Shown: piece by piece, positions 35,201 through 46,944 of the stretch | Position numbering within the stretch: the first letter of the stretch is position 1 | Layout: each line of letters opens with the position of its first letter | Assembly: GCF_002994745.2 (NCBI RefSeq) | Contig: NC_037091.1 | Location: forward strand, 22,511,789-22,575,788 | Length of the DNA: 64,000 nt | DNA from: Rosa chinensis | Lineage: Eukaryota > Streptophyta > Magnoliopsida > Rosales > Rosaceae | Reading direction: 5' to 3' | Program-made: the position numbers and the translations under genes | The notes under the pieces: generated by a model | The model's database searches: none | Seen by the model: the letters and a program-made list of their open reading frames with translations, nothing else | What the model was told of the DNA's origin: nothing

Positions 35201-35988
35201 TGTTGTGTGTGGTAGTTACGAAGATTACTTGTTTTAGACTTTTGGGTTTCTGTAACCATGTTGTGATGTCTTAATCGTGTTGGCTTCCCATTAACACCTG
35301 TGTAATTTGAAAAAGGTATTGTGTGTGGGGTCAATGACTTATAACAATGTTGTTGGTGAACGGTTTGGTTCTTTACCGTATGAGTTATATGCAAGATTAT
35401 GAATACGTCTATTCCAGTCAAGTGGCTTGTGACGTCAATACCTCGTGCTATCTGAATTATAATCATGTTTTGATTTGCTTGTGTAGTTGGGATTATAGGA
35501 AAAATCTTTGGGGTTGTCAAAGTAGTTGACTTGTGATTGTAAGAGAAAAATTTGACCAAGGATAAGTCGACAAGCTTCAAGGTTTTGGAAACATTGGATG
35601 AGATATTGTTTTGGTTAGTCTTTTGGGGACTGTGAAAAGAAGTTCATTCTGGTTGTGGGTTATATCGTTATTTCCATATCTTGGTTTTCTTGACGGGCGA
35701 GACGATTATTCCTTATGCAGTATTCAAGATTACAGTGACTGGTCATATTTCTGCTTGAGGACTGTTCCTTTTTATATGTCGATTCCCTTATTTTATTTGG
35801 CCACCTCTTGGACTAGATCTAAAGTTAGTTTCTGCATGAGTTGAGCAGACTTGCATATCGATCGTGCGATATCATCCCCACTTTGTTATGATCTGAGTAC
35901 TACCTTCGTTGAGGATGTTGCATTGCAGATTAGTACATGTGTGCTACCTCTACTTTAACAGTATGAATTTCGAGGACGAAATTGTTAT
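32221..35988 (+). other. Non-coding internal region of element C
   Basis: About 3.8 kb with stop codons in all frames; the longest open frame (144 codons, minus, 35146-35580) has no recognisable domain. The leader at 32291-32340 matches the leader of the gag-only element at 1021-1077. A possible gag start (MPLVRRPP, 32399) ends after ~17 codons. The 3' end keeps the gypsy-type TTTCGAGGACGAAATT. Confidence 0.75.
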
Positions 35989-36000
35989 AAGGAGGGGAGA
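35989..36000 (+). other. Polypurine tract of element C
   Basis: AAGGAGGGGAGA lies one base before the 3' LTR start TGTAACG at 36002. Confidence 0.8.
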
Positions 36001-36001
36001 T

Positions 36002-38599
36002 TGTAACGTCCCGAACCTAAATTCACCGGTTTACTAGTCATTGGGACGGTAAACGACCTTTACTTTCACTTTTACTTTCGGTTTAGTACTTTTAGTGGCC
36101 CTAAAAGTTGACTTTTTGTTCGGGTCAAAATTTGAGAAAATGTTCTTCATGGAAGTTGTAGAGGACGTTAAACCAAGCGCGTGCATATGTGGTACGTAAA
36201 AATCGGAGCTCGTATGCGAAAGTTATAAGCGAAATACAAAATTACTGTTCACGGTTACTGTTCATGGTAAGTTTCTATAAATAGCCGAGTTACTCTCCTC
36301 TCCCCCGATTCCTTCCTCTTCGGCCCGATTGCTTCTTCCTCCGGTTTCTTCCTCCTCCGGCCGACCCAGGACACAATCCGGCCACCCCCAAGCTCGGTTT
36401 CTTCCCCTTGTCACGTCTGTGGAGGTATTTCACGACAATTTGGCCGGAGAACCTCGATTTGGAGCGGAGGAAGCTGCGGTGGCAGTTGGGTACTTTTGCC
36501 GATTTCCGGCGATTCCGGCCACCTCCGGTCCCCATCTCGCCGTCGAAGGTTCGGTTTTCATCACTGATCATTTCCCCTATGGCCTTGTATCACGATTTGT
36601 TGTGTAGATGCCGAATCGACGAATTGAAATTCTAGGGTTCTTGAGGATTTCTGGGTTTTTGTTCATTGATCGATTTCGGCCGTTTTTAATTGTTATTTGG
36701 GAATGTTGTAGTTGAGAAGTTGAATCAGTGTGTTGAGAAGGTGCTACTGTCAAATTTTGGTGGCCATCGGAGATGGTGGCGGCGGCGCCGCCACTGTGGG
36801 CGGCGGTAGCGGCGGCTAGGGTAGTTTATAAATTTTAATTTTTAACTAGTTAAATTCTATAATTATCATAGAGCTTATATATGAAGTTTGGTGAATTTTG
36901 GAGGAGTTTGGAATTGTTTGTGAATTTTCGAAGTTTGGAGTTTTGTGGTGGAATTATGGGAAATCCGGCCGTCGGATTTCCCTCGTTTTCATTATGGAAT
37001 ATGTAAATTGAGGAATTAGAATTGTGGAAGAGATTTGGGTTGAATTTGAGAAGTATTGGAGATAGGGATTTTCGGATTTCGTTTAAGTTCGTAATTATTT
37101 TATCGGATTGCCGTTTATGGAAATATAATTGTGTACAGGGCAATGTCGCGAGCTACGGCTAGATGAAGGAACTCGTTTGCGTGGTTGCCCAATAGTACTG
37201 TGAGTGGACGTTTGTTTTAAATAAGTGATGCATGCATTTATTTATTAAAGCTTGTTTTATTTTATTAACCTATTTTCCGAGCATATAAAGTTGATTGCGA
37301 ATTATCTCATGGATTTGCTTTTAAGTAATGATTCTCACGAGTAATTATGATTTATACCGGTTGTGAGTTTCGGTTATTAAGTTGTTATGCTCGGATTCGA
37401 AATTATAAATGATGTTGATTTTCGACGAATTGATTTTCGATGTGATTTTCGAGATTTATACTGTTTATATTATCTTTATAATCGTCGATTTGAGATTTCT
37501 GAAAGATTTTCGAAATGGGATTTCGATGGAATAAATTCTTGTTTATTTATTCGATTTTTGGCATTGGGAATGCCTCATTGACAATCTACTTATTTCTTTA
37601 GCGTGTGGGACACGCTGTTAATTTATACGACTTTACGAGAATTTCCGGGTGCGGTTGGGAATCGTACCCGTGTTGGCTTTATACGTGGACATGGGGAAGC
37701 TTTATTGATTTATCGGTTTTTAACCACCATACCCAGGGTCGTTATATATATATATTATATTACTGGCTAGCCTATTAGTACTCCTCCCTACTTACTATGT
37801 GTTCGTAGGCGAGTAGAGGAGAGCATGGGATGCTCTAGAGTGTGGGACACTCCGACCCGAGCCAATAAGGCTCCCTTCTTTTGTATGGTGACACTTCTTC
37901 CCCATATTTTATCGTTGCTTGACTAGCGGGGCTAGTCCGATTTTCACTGTAGCCAGCGGGGCTGGTCTTATTTTTTCTGAGAAATGAGATTTCGGTTTTA
38001 CGATATAGTTTTCGAATGTGGTGACTAGCGAGGCTAGTCGATTTATCGTTTTGGAATTCTTGGATTTAAAGCTAAATGTATTTTTCTAATTGTTGCATGC
38101 ATCGGTTATTAAAGAGAATAAATGTGGGAAAGTATGAAATCCTTTTTCCTTTAAATTGTTTATTTTTGTCCACTCACGCTAACGTTTTTCGTCTACTTTC
38201 CCCTGGGCCTTTCGGTTTCTAATGCCCAGTTTGCAGGCGAATTAGTGGAGGTCGGGCGTACATAACATTTGAGGCATAGTTGTCACTACTTCCGCAGTGT
38301 AGGATCGCTTGATCCTTTACTCTTCTTTTATATCCCTGTGTATAGTAGTATTGCTCTGCATAACCTTGGGATTAGTATTTTGAGTTTGTGTTTTGTGAAA
38401 GTGGAGTTGTTGGTAATTGGGAGCAGGGTGGCTCCAGGAGTATAAGGTTGGTTTGCTTGAAGTGTTTAGTGTGTTTTACAGGTTTTTGGGTAGTCCATTT
38501 TAGAGGTGACTCTGCCAAATTTTTGGTAGAGTTATCCCTAACGTGGGCCCCACAGGGCCACCTCGGATTTCAGGGTGAAAGTCGGGGCGGGTCCTGTCA
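36002..38599 (+). repeat. 3' LTR of element C (2,598 bp)
   Basis: A copy of 29608-32205 displaced by 6,394 bp, including the TATA box (36276-36284) and the hairpin array (37560-38039). It is followed by the TSD GCTGA. Confidence 0.92.
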
Positions 38600-38622
38600 G
38601 CTGAGGTAGCGTGCTTGCAGCT

Positions 38623-38658
38623 TAACGGTAAGAAGTCAATTTTGTGACTTTACCGTTA
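38623..38658 (+). repeat. Long imperfect hairpin near the end of LTR A2
   Basis: TAACGGTAAGAAGTCA pairs with TGACTTTACCGTTA around a 6-nt loop, with a two-base bulge. It lies ~260 bp from the LTR end, where a terminator or polyadenylation structure could sit; no role is proven. Confidence 0.6.
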
Positions 38659-40196
38659 TAAAGACTTCCGCTTGTAGTGAGCTCTGAGGAGCATTTACAT
38701 TTTATTTTGTTGTTGACAATTTAATTCGTAAGCTCGTGTATTATGTGACTCTATGGAGCGAGTCAATATTGGAATTGTGGATTAAGTGCATCATTATGTA
38801 CTTGGGTTAAAAGGAAAAAAAAGTTTCTAAGTATTTTGTGTTGATGGCTGAACGTTCACGCATATAAAATTATGGGGTTATATATCGATTTTTATTGTGT
38901 TAAAAATCAGGGGTGTGACAGCAGCCACACCACAAAACAACCGTCCAAGGATATCTAGTCAAGTACCTAATCACATACGGTTTCAACTCAGCAACAATCC
39001 ACAAACGATTTAAGTCCGAAACCCCTGTTTTGAACTAAAATCCCCAAAGTGACGCCAATCAAGGCGAAACCACATCCGAGACCACCCAATGTCTCCAGAA
39101 TACTTCTACGATCGATATGCCAAACCCACAAGTTGATCGGAAGCTCGAATCCTCACAGATCGAATAAATCGACCGGTATGAAACTGTAAAAATCATAACA
39201 AATCCATACAAACTCCAAAATTTTCATATTATATATCAAAATGCTCGTATCAACTAGTAGAACTACCAAAAATAGTTAATACCATAAACAGTTCCCTACA
39301 TGGCCGAAAAACTACCATAACGCCGCCACAGGCAGTGGCGCACCGCCGCCGGCCAAAACTCAATATTTCATAAAACTCCCAACATCAAAGCTATTCATCT
39401 AAGCATGCTTGTGAATTTTCATAACTAGTTCAAAGTCAGAAAACAAGCATAAAGGGTCGAAAACTGCCTCGCAAGCCGTGGATTACTGTTCAACTTGAGT
39501 TAAACTAAGTTCCACGTAAATCGATCCAAACAACCACCACAGATCGATGAGGGAGCCTTCTCTGAACTCAACCAAGGAAGCATGAAGCCACAAAGTCGCC
39601 GGAGCTGCGTTTTCCGATCGGGTCCGAATACACCAAACTCCGCCTCCTTCTAGCGCCATCACCGCCACTAATCACCGCTAGAGGACACCATAGGGACAAC
39701 CAGATGGAGGAGGCGATCTGATCTGGAAACTTTCGCTGCCGGAAACTGCCGGAAACCACCCTAAAATCCTGGTCGGGTCAGTCGAAATATTTTAACACTG
39801 AAGGAGTCAAGAGAGAGAAGAGAGAGGAAGAGAGTTTCTGGAAAAGGAAACCAAATGACAATAGTAAGTTTCCTACTCGGGAAACTTCTATTTATACCAA
39901 AATGAAAACTTTTTCCAATGGCCATAACTTCCTCATACAAACTCCGATTTCCGCGTTTCACATATCCACGAACTCGTATCGACCTGCTCTACAACTTTTG
40001 TGAAGGAAGTTTCCAAAGAATCCCAACGAATAAAAAGTCAACCCTTGCGCCTCCCCTAAAACGACGCTACTTGAATAATTATTCGCCCGAAACACCTCCG
40101 CTCCATCCATGAGCCACGAAACCGTCCAATAACCACTAATTAAATTTAGAAAAATCCTCGAAAAATAATTACGAATTTCCAAGGCATCACAAGGGA

Positions 40197-40985
40197 GGTG
40201 AAAAAAGAAAAGAAAAATTAATTTAAGAGACCAATCAGAAATTAAAACGGGTCACATGCGCCAATAATATCAACTAGACCACCACGTGTACTATGCGCCA
40301 ATAACATCAACCAGACCACCACGTGTACTATGATTCGGGACCATGTTACAATTTCCCAATACTATGTGCCAAAGGCATCAATCTTTTCATTGAAGGAGAT
40401 AATATCAGTCTAACCGCAGGTTTGAAGTGCCAAGTTTGATACTTATGGGTACGTCATTAATATCACGTAACAATCTCAACGCAAAGTGATCGAAGTATTT
40501 ATTTTGAAAGAAAAAAAAGTGATTGAAGTATGATCTTCTTTATGCAGATATAAAAGGTGATAAGAGACATGCCACAATTTGTATTGTATTACAGTTGGGG
40601 GACTCTACTCTTTTCATTTCGAGGGCCGTCTCTCCTTATGTGGCTTCCCTAGCAACCCAATTTACCATTGCAAACTATGCATTTGAAAATTAAACTATTA
40701 AATCCCATTCTGAATTTCTGATAACAATAGAAATGATCCCATCTCATCAACATGCATGTCATACTAAATTTTCAGAACATACAATACTAAAGACATAAAT
40801 CATTGATAATTTTTTATACTAGAAATCATCACACAACCAAGCATATGATGATAAGAACAGTAAATAAAGAACATAAAACATACAACAAGACGATCGAAGG
40901 ATATAAAACGTAGACATGCATAAACTAATATGATAGTTGATAGAACATAAAACAAAGGTGCTACCTAGATAAATATAGAACCTAA
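40197..40985. other. Intergenic right flank of the nest
   Basis: No genes recognised. A 37-bp direct duplication (TGCGCCAATAA...CACGTGTACTA) occupies about 40258-40331. Bases 40192-40196 are the right TSD of A1. Confidence 0.45.
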
Positions 40986-41299
40986 TGGCACGTTTACTTA
41001 CTTGGAATAGAAATAATTATGAATCGGAGACAACTGGAATGGGAGAAGAAAGGAATCGGTATTGATTCCGGAAGAGTTGATTTCAAAACCCATCTCCCCC
41101 TTTCGTAATCAAATTCCTGAGTATTCAGGAATCGATTCCTTATCAGGAGAGACCTACACCCATTCCAATTCCTTCATGTGGTAGTAAACGTATAAATACT
41201 TTTACCCGGAATCATTCCAATTCCTTTATGTGTTACTAAAAGCAGGAATAAATTTACCCCGTTATCATTCCCTCTCATTCCAAGTAAGTAAAATACCCA
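40986..41299. mobile_element. MITE, 314 bp
   Basis: The left end TGGCACGTTTACTTACTTGGAA and the inverse of the right end (TGGGTATTTTACTTACTTGG) are terminal inverted repeats. The interior holds many ATTCC/GGAAT motifs and no ORF. I could not establish a TSD, so the superfamily is open (hAT or PIF/Harbinger type). Confidence 0.6.
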
Positions 41300-41390
41300 A
41301 ACATATATATTTAACAGAACATGGTTCATCAATAATAGTTGAAACGTTTGTAGCTGGACTTGGTTCCTAAATCAGTGCTCTTCTTGGTGT

Positions 41391-44300
41391 CAGGGTCGGC
41401 CCATGACCAAGGCAGTGGCCTTGGGCCTCAGTTTGGGGAAGGCCTCATCTCAAAATGCTCATTATATAAATATATATATATATATATATATGTATATAAG
41501 TTATAAAAAAAATCCCAAAATAAATAAAACGCAGAATGCAGTCTTCTAGACTGAAGACGACGCGTAAGACCGATGAAAAAAGACCCATGACTACATGAGG
41601 CCTCCAAATTTCCTCCTTTTCTTTTGTATTGGTAAGTGTTATTGGGTTAAACACCCCAAAATTTCCTCTTTCTTCATCATTCTAGGATTAGAAAAGAAGC
41701 TAACCAAAAGTCTTGTTCTCGATTTCACCAATATGGGCAAAGATGGAACGTTGGCTATTGATTCAGAAATTTCTGATTCCCCTCTGCTTCTTTCAAAGAC
41801 AAACGGTAATATTTCTTCCTTTTATGTCTATTTAAACCACTGACAAACCCTCATAGATGCACTGAAGCAATATTTCTCTTCCTCAATTTCTGAATTCCAT
41901 TCTCTGTTCTAATTTTGTAATCAGAAAGGTGATACAATTGTAACAAGCTATTGAGGCCTCAAGTCACAAAGTTTGTGGTTAATAAAACCTGGTTCTATTG
42001 GTCTTTATCTTTTTGGAAAGGTTGAACTATTCTCTTTGTTTTTGGTTTGAATTTGCTTGTTTTTGGTTGGAATCTGTAATGCTAGTTCATTTTGTTTTTT
42101 CTTGGAAGCCTTGAATAGTTGAATAGTTGTTTGATTTTTTAATTGTTTTAGTACTGAATATGTCTACTAGGAAGTTTGAGTGTCGATTTGATAAACTTAA
42201 GAAAAAGAGAAGGATAGAAAACCTAATTCAATCCCAAAAAGGAGCACTAGATAAGTATGTTACTGTCAAAGAAAAAGCTACAGGATCAGTAGAAGAGACA
42301 GTAGCAAGTCCAGTAGAGAATTCAGTGCCAATTGTAGAAGAAGATGTAGTTGAAAATGTAAATGTAGCAAAGAGTGTTAATCCAAGAGTGGTAGAAAATC
42401 TAGCAGAGAGTGTTGAACCAAATTTAGTGAAAAATCTAGCAGAGAGTGTTGAACCAAGTGTGGAGGAAAATTTGGCAGAGAGTGTTGAACCAAATCTAGT
42501 AGAAAGGATGCCACAATTCAACGATGTTAACACAAATATTTTTGATCCCAGCCAATGGAAAAACAATATTGATGCAAACTTAAGAAATTTATTAGTAGAA
42601 AAAGGTCCTGTTAGGCACAAGGACTTAGATTTTCCCAAAGATGAAACGTCTAGACATTTTTCTTCAAAACACTATACTTACAGATCATCGAATGGTGAAA
42701 TTCGTGAAAGAAAATGGCTAGTCTATTCAGAAGATCTAGATAGAGTATTCTGTTTTTGTTGCAAGTTATTTACTGCAAAGAATAGTAGAAGTCAGTTAGC
42801 TAATGAAGGATTTAGAGATTGGCAAAATCTTAGTGACAGGCTTAAAGGTCATGATGTCACTAATATGTGTAGGTGGTTTGAGTTAGAAGGGAGACTCTTA
42901 AAAAATAAGACGATTGATAGAGCTCTACAACAACAAGTTAACAAAGAAAAAGTGAATTGGAGAAAAGTATTGAAAAGAATTATTGTTGTTGTTAAAGGTC
43001 TTTCTAAAAACAATTTGGCATTTCGGGGAACAAATGAGAAGATAGGTGAGGACAACAATGGAATTTTTCTGAGTTTTATTGAGACAATTGGAGAGTTTGA
43101 TACAATAATGAAAGAACATCTTCGACGTTTAAAAGATGATGAAATTCATAGTCATTGTCTTGGACCTAAAATACAAAATGAATTGATAGATCTCTTAGCT
43201 TATGAAATTAAAACTGAATTCCTAAGAATAGTAAAAGAGGCAAAGTATTTTTCTATCATTCTTGATTGTACACCTGACATTAGTAAAAGAGAACAAATGA
43301 CTTTGATTTTGAGATGTGTGAATATATCAAAAACCCCAGCAAAATTAGAGGAATATTTCTTAGAGTTTTTAAGAGTACATGACACCACTGGAAAAGGACT
43401 TTTTGATGAACTTATAAGTGTTATAGCCAAACTATAACTTGATATTAATGATGCTAGAGGGCAGGGGTATGATAATGATTCTAACATGAAGGGAAAACAT
43501 CAAGGTTTCCAGAAAAGGTTGTTAGAAATTAATCCAAGAGCATTCTACACACCATGTGGCTCTCATAATCTGAACCTTGTGCTTTCTGACATGGCTAACT
43601 CTTGTCCTAAAACTAAAACTTTTTTTTGGAATTGTACAGAAAATATATGTATTATTTTCTTCTTCAACAAAGAGGTGGAAAATTTTAGAAGATAATGTAC
43701 ATGATTTAACTATCAAAGCTTTGGCTACAACACGGTGGGAAAGTTGGGTAGAAAGTGGCAAGGCTATTAGATATCAAGCTCCACAAATTAGAGCTGCTTT
43801 ACAACAATTAGCAAATGTAGATGACTTAGATGGTGCACTAAAATGTGAAGCTAAAATGTTAGCAGACTATGCTTTTGCAAACTTTGAATTTTTATTAGGC
43901 ATGATTATCTGGTATGATATGCTATATGCTGTTGACTTGGTTAGTAAAAAGTTACAATCTAAAGACATGGATATTGGTGATGCTATTAAATTGTTAGAAG
44001 GCTTGGTTTCTTTTTTTATAAAGTATAGAGAATATGGATTTACATATGCTATGATTTCAGCTAGAGAGATTGCACTTGAAATGGAAATAAAACCTATATT
44101 TCGTGAAAAACGTAGGACTTGTAGAAAAAAGCAGTTTGATGAGAATGCAAATGAGGAACCAACATTATTTGTTGAAGATACTTTTAGGACTGAGTATTCT
44201 TTATATATAGTAGATCAAGTCATATCTTCCCGTCACAGTAGATTTGAACAATTTCAATTATATGAAAGTGTTTTTGGTTTTTTATGTGATGTGAAACAAT

Positions 44301-44849
44301 TAAAGTCATTAGTTGATACTGATTTGAAAGTAAAGTGTCTCAAACTTGAAGAGTTTCTTACTCATGATAATGTTTCTGATATAGATGGTTCAGAGCTGCA
44401 TTTAGAATTAAGATTGTTAACTGAAATGCTAAACAAAGATTCAGATCGAAAAGTAGAAACACCAATTGAAGTTCTGCACTTTGTTCAAAGATGTGATTGT
44501 TTCTCAAATACCATGATTGCTTATAGAATACTATTAACTATTCCTGTTACGTATAGTTGCTTCTGCTGAAAGAAGCTTTTCAAAATTGAAACTAATAAAA
44601 TCATATTTACGATCAACCATGTCACAAGAAAGATTGAATGGACTAACCATGTTATCTATTGAAAGAAAATTGTTCAAAAAGTTTAAATACACTAACTTAA
44701 TCAACATTTTTGCATCCCAAAAGGCAAGAAGAGTGATCTTCAAATGAAAATTTATCTTCTTGTTTTTGTCGACATTGTTACCTTATTTTTTTTTAGGAAA
44801 GCCTCTCTAACTTTTTCCTTAGGCCTCACTTTGTCACGAGACGGCCCTG
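41391..44849 (+). mobile_element. hAT element (3,459 bp) with transposase gene
   Basis: The ends are CAGGGTCGG and (inverse) CAGGGCCGTC. The 8-bp TSD CTTGGTGT is at 41383-41390 and 44850-44857. CAGGG termini and the zinc-finger transposase fit the Tip100-like branch of hAT. Coding capacity is present but broken. Confidence 0.9.
42160..44747 (+). pseudogene. hAT transposase (zinc-finger MYM/TTF-like), inactivated
   Basis: The start is MSTRKFECRFDKL (42160). A Val/Glu-rich stretch with repeated AESVEP units is followed by a TTF-type zinc-finger region (RKWLVYSEDLDRVFCFCCKL, ~42710-42771), the DUF4371-type catalytic core (FSIILDCTPDIS; RGQGYDNDSNMKGKHQG) and the C-terminal hAT dimerisation segment ASAERSFSKLKLIKSYLRS (44559-44615) ending at a TGA at 44745-44747. 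Breaks: TAA at 43435-43437, a frame change at a T8 run near 43619-43627, and another near 44550. Cut-and-paste transposase of a Tip100-like element; not functional as it stands. Confidence 0.85.
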
Positions 44850-45115
44850 CTTGGTGTACACAGACTCGGTGGTATAGCCCTGAGTCTTGTCGACATAATT
44901 CTCCATCGAGGTGTGCTTGGCCTCTTGCTTGTAGCCGCACCATCCACTGCACTTGTCCATGAACTCTCCTTCCTTGAAATTTTTGGTGAAGTTACTTGAT
45001 GCCCACCGTACTTATCGTTGTACGAAGACTTGACCTGGCTTTGCACTTCGTCAGAGACATTGATTTTGCTCGCCGGAGCAACAATTATGACGCCGCAATA
45101 AGCCTTTTTCGTCAT

Positions 45116-45713
45116 TCTACAATATGTTTGGTGTGTATGAAAACTATGAAGATGCGGGCTATGATTTGATGCAGAGAGGATTATGTATTGATAGGGCAAC
45201 AAGTAAGAATGGGGAATGTGTAAAAGCCTATCCGTTGGTTTGGATAACTCCTATTGATTAAGGGATAATTGTCATTAGTGCTTAGCAATTAGAAAGAGAC
45301 CGACTATCTAACTTTTCCAGTTCTTCAGGTAAGAACGGAGTGGAAGGTTGTTTTTCCAATTCTCCCATTCTATCTTTTTCAATTAATTAATTACCTATTA
45401 ATCCATCAAGCTAATGTACAGAAAATAAATCGGCACGTAATTTAGAATGTGGTAAGTGCTACCAGGAACGATAGTGCATGCCACACACTTGTTGTTTACA
45501 AATTTTTTACAATGGTAGAGGACTAACATGTGGGTGTTAAATATCTTTACGTGGCTTAATCACATCTCATGATGTACACGGTAAGGAAAATATTCAACAG
45601 CTGTTTTTACAACTTCGTGTGAATAAACGGTTCGTAGTAAAAGTAAAGTAACCAAATTGCGGTTTCATAACCGCTTTCTCATCTTCCATGCGATGAAATT
45701 AGTTTGTTTGATT
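45116..45713. other. Upstream region of the small pseudogene, no gene
   Basis: This would be the 5' flank of the split minus-strand ORF. No convincing TATA box or further exon was identified. Bases 45709-45713 (TGATT) are the left TSD of the copia element. Confidence 0.4.
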
Positions 45714-45917
45714 TGTTCAAGTAAAACCATAATTTGTGTTTAGCCCAAACTCTAGGTTACTTGACCTAGAGGTAATAGGGTTTAATTAGAAGAATCTAGA
45801 AATTATCTTTCCTTGTATGATTCAGACTCTATGTATTGTAATCCTCTATATAAAGAGGTCCCTATTATCAATGAGAATACACAGCGAATTTCTCTCAATT
45901 TCTGATTCCCTAAAACA
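45714..45917 (+). repeat. 5' LTR of the copia element (204 bp)
   Basis: It starts TGTTCAAGTAAAACC and ends CCCTAAAACA. The TATA-like sequence TATATAAA is at 45847-45854. It is followed by CGTTATCAGCATGAAG, the expected primer-binding region. Confidence 0.92.
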
Positions 45918-46944
45918 CGTTATCAGCATGAAGGTCTAACCCTGAAACCTAATATTCGTAGCCTTCAAATCCCAGAAACCACCGCCGCCTACCTTGAAGC
46001 TCTCAACTCCAGGAGTTCGGAACCGGCTGCGCCACTTCTAGAACCAGCTAGAATAACCCCGAACCGGCCTCCAGAAGTGACGAAAGTCTTCCTTCCCGGC
46101 TCAAGCATCTGACAACCATAATCCGCCATCAGAAGCTCCTTGACCCCAGATCCCTGGAACCGGAAAACCCATCCCTAGAACCGGCCTGAAGCTCCCTGAA
46201 CCGCTCATCAGAAGCTTCCCTGCCTTGAACCGCCGCCTGATCATCATCCTTGGAGATCCTCTCTGCCTCTGTCAGTCCAGCCCAGAAGAACCAGACTCGG
46301 CCCAGAGTCAGAAGCCAAGCCCCATCGACCCAGAAGCATAGCAGCTGACCTCGGCCCAAAAGCAAAGAACCAGGTCCAAAGCCCACAGACGTTGGCCCAG
46401 AACCCGAGCCAATTCAGCATCCAGTCAACACCTAGTCAGCCTGCTACGTCAGCAGATCGGTCAACTCCGGTCAACACCGCAGGTCAACTTTTTTCCGGCG
46501 ACTTTCCGAGGATTTTTCCGGCCAATTTTTCCGGTCAAGATTTCCGACAACTTTTCAAGGTAAACTTTTCTAAAAGTTCCCGTTTTTTAAGTTTTTTTAA
46601 TTCTTTTCTTCTTTTTATCGGGGACTTGCAACTTCCCTTTCTCCTACCCCCCTTTCTTCTTCATAGGGGAGACCAGAAGCTGAACTGTGGGGGTTCATGT
46701 TCACTCCAACCTTGGAGCTTGTGGAGTCCTCCAAACTTAGAGTTTGTTGAGAAGAAAATGATCGACCACATACATCGTTGTTTCGATCTAATCCAAAACC
46801 CCTCTTGGAATCGGATTTTCTTAGAAGCGACTATGCTAAGAAAATCCCTAATTTCTTGGAAGTGACTACGCTCAGAAATTTAATAGTTTTTCATGGTAGC
46901 CTTTTTCGCTCCGAAACTAACCCTAATCTTGTGTTATTTTGCAG
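45918..46944 (+). other. Copia leader (primer-binding region and long 5' untranslated region)
   Basis: It begins CGTTATCAGCATG, similar to the primer-binding region of many plant copia elements. The rest is GC-rich, with repeated CCGGAA/GAACCGGC motifs and a pyrimidine tract near 46590-46660. ORFs here (157 codons at 46392, 85 codons minus at 46129) have no homology and are not called. Confidence 0.6.

Larger units (their letters stand above)
29608..38599 (+). mobile_element. LARD-type non-autonomous Ty3/gypsy element C (8,992 bp)
   Basis: The 2,598-bp LTRs (29608-32205 and 36002-38599) are identical wherever I compared them. TSD GCTGA is at 29603-29607 and 38600-38604. A tRNA-iMet primer-binding site and a polypurine tract are intact, but the 3.8-kb internal region has no gag or pol. 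Long LTRs with a long non-coding core fit the LARD class, presumably moved by a chromovirus-like partner. The identical LTRs mean it inserted recently or was gene-converted. Confidence 0.9.
10029..38920 (+). mobile_element. Solo LTR A2 (3,136 bp net), inserted in A1 in opposite orientation
   Basis: It begins TGTGATGCCCCAGAAATTCG at 10029 and ends AATCAGGGGTGTGACA at 38920. GCAGC flanks both ends (10024-10028, 38921-38925). It belongs to the same family as A1. Its own sequence is in four blocks: 10029-10726, 24747-24782, 27522-29607 and 38605-38920. They are separated by the Athila-like element, solo LTR B and the LARD-type element, each with its own TSD. Where blocks are absent, the inverse of A1 (e.g. 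39480-39620) confirms the uninterrupted order. No primer-binding site or coding region belongs to it. Confidence 0.88.
8548..40191 (-). mobile_element. Solo LTR A1 (2,747 bp net), outermost layer of the nest
   Basis: Plus-strand limits are TGTCACACCCCTG at 8548 and GGCATCACA ending at 40191, the inverse of a TGTGATGCC...GGTGTGACA LTR. AGGGA flanks both sides (8543-8547 and 40192-40196). Only 8548-10028 and 38926-40191 belong to this LTR; everything between is solo LTR A2 and its contents. There is no internal region, so this is a solo LTR left by recombination between the two LTRs of a former gypsy element. The inverse of TATAAATAG at 39888-39896 marks its promoter. Confidence 0.88.
41329..45115 (-). 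pseudogene. Small unrecognised gene (~106 codons) split by a hAT element
   Basis: Minus strand. It starts at 45115 (MTKKAYCGVIIVAPASKINV) and continues to KSSYNDKYGG. A 1-base frame change near 44990-45000 leads to NFKEGEFMDKCSGWCGYKQ. The frame then runs to ESVYTK at the hAT insertion. Removing the element and one TSD joins it in frame to KSTDLGTKSSYKRFNYY and a stop at 41329-41331. The continuous frame across the insertion argues that this was a real exon. I do not recognise the family; the product would be small, hydrophilic and Lys/Tyr-rich, with no signal peptide. Now disrupted. Confidence 0.6.

Noticed and set aside
44834..45202. Continuous 122-codon minus ORF as the gene
   Set aside because: Its C-terminal part is out of frame with the better frame that continues across the hAT insertion, and its end lies in the transposon.
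46129..46865. ORFs in the copia leader (85 codons minus, 157 codons plus)
   Set aside because: No domain, low-complexity Ser/Phe or Gly/Arg content; the position is the 5' untranslated region.
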